A DNA stretch of 9,978 bases from Flemingiibacterium sp045600005 (GTDB lineage Bacteria > Bacillota > Clostridia > Oscillospirales > CAG-272): assembly GCA_045600005.1 (NCBI GenBank), contig JAZRXB010000185.1, positions 1 through 9,978 on the forward strand. Reading direction: 5' to 3'. Both the position numbers and the translations under genes were made by a program. Of the stretch, positions 5,423-9,978 are shown piece after piece; within the stretch, counting starts at the first letter, position 1, and each line of letters starts with the position of its first letter. The notes beneath the pieces were generated by a model. That model was not told the DNA's origin, did no database searches, and saw nothing but the letters and a program-made list of their open reading frames with translations.

Positions 5423-6379
5423 ATGAACCCATATCTGAAACCGGAACGGCTTGAATTCATCATCACGGACGCCTGCACGTCCGACTGCCGCCACTGTTCT
5501 CACGGAGGACAGCTCGGCGGACGCGGGAACGGCGGCTGCATCGACCGCGATATCGCGGTCGGAGCGGTGCGCGCGCTCGCGCCGGAGCTTCATTCGGTCA
5601 TGACCTTCGGCGGCGAACCGCTTCTGTACCCGGAAACGGTCTGCGCCATCCATCGGACGGCGGCGGAGTGCGGCGTTCCGTCCCGGCAGCTCATCACGAA
5701 CGGATACTTTACGAAGGACGCGGAGGTCCGCCGCCGGACTGCCGCCGCGCTGCGGGACGCCGGCGTGAACGATCTGCTTCTGTCGGTCGATGCGTTTCAC
5801 GCCGAATTCATTCCGTGGGAAGTACAGGCGGACTTTGCCGAAGCGCTTCTCGCGGCGGGCGTTCCGACGAAGCTGTCTCCCGCGTGGCTCGGCGGACGGG
5901 GCGCGGTCAACCGGTACAACGACGAGACCGAACGGCTTCTGGAACGTTTTACAAAGCTCGGTCTGCCGGTGGGCGAGGGAAACGATATTTCGCCGGACGG
6001 GAACGCGGCGGTGTATCTGAAAGACAGCTTTCCGCCCTTTTCGCCCGATCTCACGGCGAAGTGCGGCGAGACGCCCTACACCGACCCGCCGGATCGGCTG
6101 AGAAGTCTGTCGGTCGAGGCGGACGGCGACGTGGTCGCGTGCAGCTTCGCGATCGGGGATCTTCATAAAAGCTCGATAAACGATATCATAGAACGATATG
6201 ATCCGTCATCCGACCCGTGGCTCTGCGCGTTAAGGAAGGACGGCGTTTCCGGGCTGGTCCGCACGGCGGAGCGGGACGGCGTGACGGTCGATGTTCGGGC
6301 GTATGCTTCGGCGTGCGCGGTCTGCCGGGCGCTGATGGAAGCAAGACGGCAGAAGGAAAGCGGCGCGCGGCGGAGCTGA
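5423..6379 (+). CDS. Orphan radical SAM enzyme with SPASM/twitch-like C-terminus
   Basis: A 318-residue cytoplasmic iron-sulfur enzyme expected to cleave S-adenosylmethionine and start a radical reaction; its substrate is unknown. Cys18, Cys22 and Cys25 form the CxxxCxxC cluster motif (CTSDCRHC), and GGEP at 63-66 is the SAM-contacting motif. In the C-terminal third, Cys214, the Gx4C element GDVVAC ending at Cys240, and Cys298/Cys301 (ACAVC) resemble the ligands of an auxiliary cluster in SPASM or twitch domains, which act on peptides or small molecules. The ATG at 5423 has GGGAGG (5411-5416) 6 bases upstream. It is monocistronic here: the next gene is on the other strand. Its long leader holds the tandem double-hairpin units. 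A RiPP maturase, an anaerobic activating enzyme or a cofactor enzyme would all fit; no partner gene decides. Confidence 0.85.
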   Translation: MNPYLKPERLEFIITDACTSDCRHCSHGGQLGGRGNGGCIDRDIAVGAVRALAPELHSVMTFGGEPLLYPETVCAIHRTAAECGVPSRQLITNGYFTKDAEVRRRTAAALRDAGVNDLLLSVDAFHAEFIPWEVQADFAEALLAAGVPTKLSPAWLGGRGAVNRYNDETERLLERFTKLGLPVGEGNDISPDGNAAVYLKDSFPPFSPDLTAKCGETPYTDPPDRLRSLSVEADGDVVACSFAIGDLHKSSINDIIERYDPSSDPWLCALRKDGVSGLVRTAERDGVTVDVRAYASACAVCRALMEARRQKESGARRS

Positions 6380-6519
6380 CACGGCTGCCCCGCCGAAGAA
6401 TGCGGGCGAACGATGAAAATCGCGCAAAGCGATGAAACCGGCGCGGCGAACGCCCCGGCCGCAGACGGCGAAGATACCGCGCATGACGCCAACCGGAACG
6501 GCGTCTGCGTGCGAACGAT
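6380..6519 (+). other. Intergenic stretch after the radical SAM gene, possible short ORF
   Basis: A small hairpin with one bulge lies at about 6387-6406 (GCCCCGC/GCGGGC) without a T-run, so no good plus-strand terminator is seen. An ATG at 6413 opens a 56-codon frame to TGA at 6581-6583 (MKIAQSDETGAANAP...), with two cysteines but no clear ribosome site, and it runs through the araC terminator. GCGAACGATGAAA near 6406 and GCGAACGATAAAA near 6511 form a short direct repeat. I see no convincing gene. Confidence 0.25.
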
Positions 6520-6555
6520 AAAAAAGCGTCTGACGGCGGGAACGTCGTCAGGCGC
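6520..6555 (-). terminator. Intrinsic terminator of the AraC-type regulator gene
   Basis: On the minus strand, GCGCCTGACG (6555-6546) pairs with CGTCAGACGC (6535-6526) around a 10-base loop with one C-A mismatch, and six U (6525-6520) follow. It lies about 60 bases after the TAG of the regulator gene. On the plus strand the stem is followed by GGTCGG, not by T, so it serves the minus-strand gene only. Confidence 0.75.
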
Positions 6556-6613
6556 GGTCGGAAGGCACTGTATGTTTACATGATCAGACGGGACAAAACG
6601 AATGTGCGGAAGT

Positions 6614-7543
6614 CTACTGCTTGGACGGGTCGAAGGTCAGAAGATGCGTCTTGAATTCGCTTGGCGTGAGACCGCTCACCTTGGCGAACAGACGGGAGAA
6701 ATAGTGCTGGTCCTCGAAGCCCATTTCATCCGCGACCTCCTTGACCGACAGATGCGGGTTGCAGTAGAACATCTCCTTCGCGCAGTTGATCTTATAGGAA
6801 AGAATATACGCCTTGGGCGTCATGCCGAATTCCGAGCGGAAGACGCGGATCAGGTGCTGCTTGGAAAAATTGCTGACCAGACACAGGTCGGAAAGCGAAA
6901 TGTCCTCCTTGCTGTGCTGACGGATATAGGAAATGACCTTGTTGAGCTTCCGGTAAGGCTCCTGCTGCGGGTCGGAGGAATTGGTCGGCGGAGCCGAGAG
7001 CGAAACAGTGCTTTTCTCCGCGGCGGCGAGAAGGAGACGGGTCATCAGGACGGCTTCGACGGTCATGCTGTCGATGTGGTTGCGCAGGTTCGCGCTCATC
7101 GCGTCCTCATAGAGGGCGAGCATCTCATCCTTCCGGTCGGACAGGTCGGTCAGGACGTTGACGATATGAAGATGGCAGTCGGCCTCCTGCCGTTCACCGG
7201 CAATGACCGAGCGGGTATGGGCGAGCTTGCGTTCGGCGATGCGCTGGGCCGCCTCGGTCTCGTTCATCGCGGACGGCTCTCCCGCAAGACGGATATGCGC
7301 GTAATAGAGCGTGCAAAGCTCGTTGTTGACCGGCCGGCGGACGTAATAGTGCCGCGCGGGAACGATGAACAGGCTTCCCTCCGACAGAAGGTAGTTTTCA
7401 TTATCCAACATGATGCGGCAGCTTCCCTCAGCGGCGAAGATGAGGAGCGTGTCGGGGTCGACGATCTGCCAGACGGTCCGCCGTCTGACAGAATAGATGT
7501 CCGTAATGCCGGGCATGGCGGCAAGATTGATTTCGTACAGCAT
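6614..7543 (-). CDS. AraC-family transcriptional regulator
   Basis: A 309-residue DNA-binding regulator. Residues about 1-90 look like the cupin-type sugar-sensing arm and barrel (IFAAEGSCRIMLDNENYLLSEGSLFIVPA), about 95-190 a helical linker, and about 198-305 the AraC/XylS DNA-binding domain with two helix-turn-helix motifs: one at about 216-236 (SLSDLCLVSNFSKQHLIRVF) and one at about 265-286 (VKEVADEMGFEDQHYFSRLF), followed by the signature GLTPSEFK. The ATG at 7543 is preceded by GGAGG with a 6-base gap. It is divergent from two Gfo/Idh oxidoreductase genes and shares their control region, so it most likely activates them in response to a sugar and represses itself; it may also act on the glycosidase operon. 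The effector is unknown. Confidence 0.93.
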   Translation of the reverse strand: MLYEINLAAMPGITDIYSVRRRTVWQIVDPDTLLIFAAEGSCRIMLDNENYLLSEGSLFIVPARHYYVRRPVNNELCTLYYAHIRLAGEPSAMNETEAAQRIAERKLAHTRSVIAGERQEADCHLHIVNVLTDLSDRKDEMLALYEDAMSANLRNHIDSMTVEAVLMTRLLLAAAEKSTVSLSAPPTNSSDPQQEPYRKLNKVISYIRQHSKEDISLSDLCLVSNFSKQHLIRVFRSEFGMTPKAYILSYKINCAKEMFYCNPHLSVKEVADEMGFEDQHYFSRLFAKVSGLTPSEFKTHLLTFDPSKQ

Positions 7544-7578
7544 CCGATACCTCCGTTTTTTCGGTGAAAATTGAAATC

Positions 7579-7606
7579 ATGTTCATTTTGTCCACAAAAA
7601 TGTTCA
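7579..7606 (+). promoter_or_regulatory. Candidate AraC-type operator: ATGTTCA direct repeats 21 bp apart
   Basis: ATGTTCA at 7579-7585 and 7600-7606 are identical and start 21 bp apart, two turns of the helix, as expected for the two half-sites of an AraC-type site. Between them TTTTGTCCACAAAA (7586-7599) is a palindrome with 6-bp arms. Relative to the predicted Gfo start near 7651 the half-sites centre at about -69 and -48, the activator position. Relative to the araC start near 7615 they lie downstream, suited to self-repression. Confidence 0.6.
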
Positions 7607-7615
7607 GATGGTCTA

Positions 7616-7644
7616 TTTACTATTATAGCGAAAAATTGTAAAAT
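7616..7644 (+). promoter_or_regulatory. Promoter of the Gfo/Idh operon
   Basis: -35 TTTACT (7616-7621, 4 of 6), 17-bp spacer, -10 TAAAAT (7639-7644, 5 of 6). The poor -35 box directly downstream of the ATGTTCA repeats is what an activator-dependent promoter looks like. The predicted start near 7651 leaves a leader of about 79 bases. It overlaps the oppositely directed araC promoter almost completely. Confidence 0.6.
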
Positions 7645-7649
7645 GTAAA
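7622..7649 (-). promoter_or_regulatory. Promoter of the AraC-type regulator gene
   Basis: Minus strand: -35 TTTACA (7649-7644, 5 of 6), 16-bp spacer, -10 TATAAT (7627-7622, 6 of 6). Transcription would start near 7615, giving a leader of about 72 bases that contains the ATGTTCA repeats. Because it overlaps the Gfo promoter, polymerase can occupy only one of the two at a time. Confidence 0.75.
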
Positions 7650-7654
7650 GGCGT

Positions 7655-7707
7655 AGAGCAAAATTCGCCGCGCAGAATTTTTCAGCGCTCTGAAAACGGA
7701 CGCGCGG
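7655..7707 (+). promoter_or_regulatory. Leader with two mutually exclusive hairpins
   Basis: AAAATTC (7660-7666) pairs with GAATTTT (7675-7681), extended by AGAGC (7655-7659) and GCTCT (7687-7691). Alternatively TTTTCAG (7679-7685) pairs with CTGAAAA (7690-7696) around CGCT, enclosed by CCGCGC (7668-7673) and GCGCGG (7702-7707). The two folds share bases and cannot coexist; the second ends 7 bases before the ribosome site AAAGGAG (7714-7720). No known riboswitch was recognised. Confidence 0.4.
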
Positions 7708-7729
7708 CATGATAAAGGAGTGTACTTTT

Positions 7730-8824
7730 ATGGCACAGAAGATCTGGAAAGTCGCGGTCGTCGGCTGCGGTATGTTCGCCAACAGCCAGTATATGCCCAA
7801 CATCGCGAAGGAGACGCACGCGGAGCTTGTCGCGGCGGTCGACATCGTGTTCGAGCGCGCGGAGGCGGCCTGCCGCCGCTTCAGCATTCCGAACGCCTAT
7901 CACGACGTTTACGAGCTGATCGAGAAATGCGACTTCGATATCGCCATCGACGCGGCGTCGATCCAGGCGCACCACGAGATCAACATGGCGGTCCTGAACG
8001 CCGGAAAGCATCTCATCTCCCAGAAGCCGGCGGCTCCGACCGTCGAGCTGCTGACCGAGCAGATCAGGCTCGCCGAATCGAAGGGTCTGAAATTCGCGTG
8101 CGCGCCGATCCACCCGATGCGCTACGACCTGAACTTTGCAAAGCAGCTGATCGCGGACGGCGCGATCGGAAACGCCTACTATGCGAAGTGCAATATGTCG
8201 CACGGCGGACCGGAATACTTCCAGTACCGCAGCGCCGACCCGTCGTGGTTCTACGAGCCGGGCGCAGGCGCGCTGGTCGACATGGGCGTTCACGGCCTGC
8301 AGATCGTGACCTCGCTGTTCGGACCCGCCGAGACGGTCGCCTGCACGGGCATCATTTCAACGCCGGAGCGCGAGATCCGTTCGGGTTCCTACGACGGAAA
8401 GAAGATCGCGTCGAACAAGATCCCGGACCAGTATCTGATCACCCTCCGTTTCCCCGGCAGCCGGATGGCTCTGGTCGACAGCGGCTTTTCACAGAAAGCG
8501 ACGAAAGCGCCTCAGCTTGAGATCTTCGGCAATGAAGGAACGCTCTCGTTCACGCAGGCCTACATGACCAATCCCCGTCCCGAGCTGTATGTCGACGCGC
8601 CGGAGCGCGGCTTCCGCGGCTGGACGACGCCGATGGAATGGACGGCTCCGAAGCAGAAGCTGAACAGTCAGTGCTGCATCCTGCGCGACCTTGTGGAAGC
8701 GATCGAGAACGACCGTGTGCCGCTTCTGTCGGCATACCACGCCCGCCACGTGCTGGAGATCATGTGCAAGATCCCCGAAGCCATCGAGACCGGCTGCACG
8801 CTGAAGCTCGAAACCAAGTTCTGA
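7730..8824 (+). CDS. Gfo/Idh/MocA-family oxidoreductase, first of two
   Basis: A 364-residue NAD(P)-dependent dehydrogenase of the glucose-fructose/inositol oxidoreductase family, cytoplasmic, probably oxidising or reducing a sugar, inositol or sugar derivative. The N-terminal Rossmann motif GCGMFA is at 12-17, the usual EKP motif appears as QKP at 98-100 with Lys99 kept, and the catalytic DxGxH is Asp184-Met-Gly-Val-His188 after GAGALV. Length is normal. I chose the ATG at 7730, preceded by AAAGGAG with a 9-base gap; an in-frame ATG at 7709 has no ribosome site. It is the first gene after the AraC-controlled promoter, with a second family member 35 bases downstream. Substrate cannot be read from sequence alone. 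Confidence 0.9.
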   Translation: MAQKIWKVAVVGCGMFANSQYMPNIAKETHAELVAAVDIVFERAEAACRRFSIPNAYHDVYELIEKCDFDIAIDAASIQAHHEINMAVLNAGKHLISQKPAAPTVELLTEQIRLAESKGLKFACAPIHPMRYDLNFAKQLIADGAIGNAYYAKCNMSHGGPEYFQYRSADPSWFYEPGAGALVDMGVHGLQIVTSLFGPAETVACTGIISTPEREIRSGSYDGKKIASNKIPDQYLITLRFPGSRMALVDSGFSQKATKAPQLEIFGNEGTLSFTQAYMTNPRPELYVDAPERGFRGWTTPMEWTAPKQKLNSQCCILRDLVEAIENDRVPLLSAYHARHVLEIMCKIPEAIETGCTLKLETKF

Positions 8825-8844
8825 TAAAACAAGTTCTGATAAAA
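8815..8844 (+). repeat. Perfect 15-bp tandem duplication across the stop codon
   Basis: CAAGTTCTGATAAAA occurs at 8815-8829 and again, directly adjacent, at 8830-8844. The first copy holds the last codons and the TGA of the first Gfo/Idh gene; the second fills most of the 35-base gap before the next start. It looks like a recent slippage duplication that moved the second gene 15 bases further away. Confidence 0.9.
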
Positions 8845-8859
8845 AAGGATGAATGTAAA

Positions 8860-9933
8860 ATGGCAAAACTGAAAGCCGCGATCATCGGCATCGCGCATAT
8901 GCACATTTCGGCGCTCTATAAATCGCTCGCCGCTCTGCCGGACGAGGCGGAATTCATCGGCTGGGCAGACGTCGCGCCCTTTGACGGACAGGGGCTCGAC
9001 AGGAAGTCGGCGTTTCTCGGCGCGGCGAAGGAGACGATCCCGTATTTTGAGGACTGGCGTGACATTCTCGCACTGAAGCCCGATCTCGCGCTGGTCTGCG
9101 CGGACAACGCCGCACACGCTGACACGGCCTGCGCGCTGCTCGAAGCAGGGATCGCCGTCGTTCTCGAAAAGCCGATGGCGATCGGTTATGCGGACGCGGT
9201 ACGCATCCGTGACGCCGCCTTGAAGAGCGGGGCGAAGCTGGCGGTCAACTGGCCGATCGCGTGGTTCCCGTCGTTCAACCGGGCGAAGGAATTATGCGAC
9301 GCGGGAAAGATCGGACAGATCATGCGTCTGACCTATCGTTCTCCCGCAACGTGGGGACCGTACTCCTACTCGAAGGACGGGCTCCTCCCGCCGGACGACA
9401 TACTGGACGCGACATGGTGGTATCATCACGACCGCGGCGGCGGGTCGATCCTCGACTACGCCTGCTACGGCGCGGCGCTGACGACGTGGTTCTTCGGTCA
9501 TCGCGCGAAGAAGGTCTGGGGCATCAAGCACAGTTTTCTGACGACTGCGCACGACGTAGAGGATTTCTCGGCGATGTTACTCGACTTCGGCGACGGCGTA
9601 GGCGAGCTGGAAGGCTCGTGGTCGACGTTCAACTGCGGCGAATGCCCGTCCGGACCGATCATTCACGGCACGGAGGGGACGATCGTCTGCGACCGTCACT
9701 CGAACAACATCAAGCTCTATCTCCGCCGGAGCCACGGTCACAGTGCGCCGGACGAGGTGATCGAATGCCCTGCGTCGACGCCGGAGTTAAACTTCGGCAG
9801 AGTGATCGTCGATCATCTGACGAAGAACGCGCCGCTCCACCCGCTGCTTGAGCCGGAGCTGAACGTTTCGGTGATGGCCGCGCTCGAAGCCGGACGCACC
9901 TCCGCCTCCTGCGGCGGAGTGACGGTCGACTGA
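8860..9933 (+). CDS. Gfo/Idh/MocA-family oxidoreductase, second of two, with altered active-site motif
   Basis: A 357-residue protein of the same family as its neighbour but diverged. The N-terminal strand-turn is AIIGIAHMH, lacking the usual GxGxxG/A glycines; EKP is intact at 103-105 (Lys104). At the catalytic position the DxGxH motif reads DYACYG (199-204), with Tyr203 where histidine is usual; a tyrosine there occurs in some glucose-fructose oxidoreductase relatives, so activity is still possible. The ATG at 8860 follows AGGA about 10 bases upstream; the open frame to 8638 overlaps the previous gene in another frame and is not used. It is probably cotranscribed with the first Gfo/Idh gene, and the two may carry out successive or opposite redox steps on one sugar. 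A 7-bp hairpin (CTCCGCC 9900-9906 with GGCGGAG 9913-9919) lies just before the stop, without a T-run, so the operon may continue. Confidence 0.88.
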   Translation: MAKLKAAIIGIAHMHISALYKSLAALPDEAEFIGWADVAPFDGQGLDRKSAFLGAAKETIPYFEDWRDILALKPDLALVCADNAAHADTACALLEAGIAVVLEKPMAIGYADAVRIRDAALKSGAKLAVNWPIAWFPSFNRAKELCDAGKIGQIMRLTYRSPATWGPYSYSKDGLLPPDDILDATWWYHHDRGGGSILDYACYGAALTTWFFGHRAKKVWGIKHSFLTTAHDVEDFSAMLLDFGDGVGELEGSWSTFNCGECPSGPIIHGTEGTIVCDRHSNNIKLYLRRSHGHSAPDEVIECPASTPELNFGRVIVDHLTKNAPLHPLLEPELNVSVMAALEAGRTSASCGGVTVD

Positions 9934-9978
9934 ACCGTTCGTTTGATTCCGTTTGTCAGCCGGATGCGGCAGAGGCGG
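9934..9978. other. Window end, no feature seen
   Basis: The 45 bases after the second Gfo/Idh gene hold no start codon with a ribosome site and no terminator. The operon may extend beyond the window. Confidence 0.4.

Noticed and set aside
5418..5426. Two-codon frame ATG AAA TGA overlapping the radical SAM start
   Set aside because: It is only 1 base from the Shine-Dalgarno sequence, too close for initiation; chance overlap.
6526..6555. Terminator for the radical SAM gene on the plus strand
   Set aside because: The stem has no T-run on its plus-strand 3' side; the A-run is upstream, so it only works for the minus-strand araC gene.
7709..7729. Earlier ATG for the first Gfo/Idh gene
   Set aside because: No ribosome site before it, while AAAGGAG lies correctly before the ATG at 7730; the extra residues would precede the Rossmann strand without purpose.

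Overview
The window looks like chromosome of an uncultured, GC-rich (roughly 60 % by eye) member of the Bacillota, most likely a gut-type clostridium. The grounds are strong GGAGG-type ribosome binding sites, A+T-rich sigma-A-like promoters between GC-rich genes, a DUF3343 protein paired with a class V aminotransferase, and intracellular sugar metabolism under an AraC-type regulator. This placement is inference; there is no rRNA or other phylogenetic marker. No mobile element, CRISPR array, tRNA or rRNA was recognised.

Layout. (1) 1-70: structured intergenic DNA with a possible terminator for a gene to the left. (2) 71-3358, minus strand: two abutting paralogous clan GH-A glycoside-hydrolase-like genes without signal peptides, driven by a near-consensus promoter at 3398-3426 with an inverted repeat just upstream. 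(3) 3529-4877, minus strand: DUF3343 protein plus cysteine desulfurase-like enzyme, coupled through a GTGA overlap; a probable sulfur or selenium relay. (4) 4878-5422: a 545-base gene-free stretch with palindromes, an extended -10 promoter and two tandem copies of a 64-bp double-hairpin unit, leading into (5) an orphan radical SAM enzyme at 5423-6379. (6) 6614-7543, minus strand: an AraC-family regulator with its own terminator, divergent from (7) two Gfo/Idh/MocA-type oxidoreductases at 7730-9933 on the plus strand.

How it may work together. The AraC regulator, the Gfo/Idh pair and probably the glycosidase pair form a carbohydrate (or glycoside) utilisation regulon. The divergent araC/Gfo control region has two ATGTTCA direct repeats 21 bp apart (two helical turns), placed to activate the Gfo promoter and to block araC itself. 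The TGTTCA element and a 10-bp ATTTTGTCCA element recur upstream of the glycosidase promoter 4 kb away. The radical SAM gene and the sulfur-transfer pair lie between the two halves and have no evident link to the sugar genes.

The least explained pieces are the tandem double-hairpin leader of the radical SAM gene, the competing leader hairpins of the first Gfo/Idh gene, and the substrate of the intracellular glycosidase pair. I found no convincing wholly new system; the best candidates are stated as testable hypotheses.
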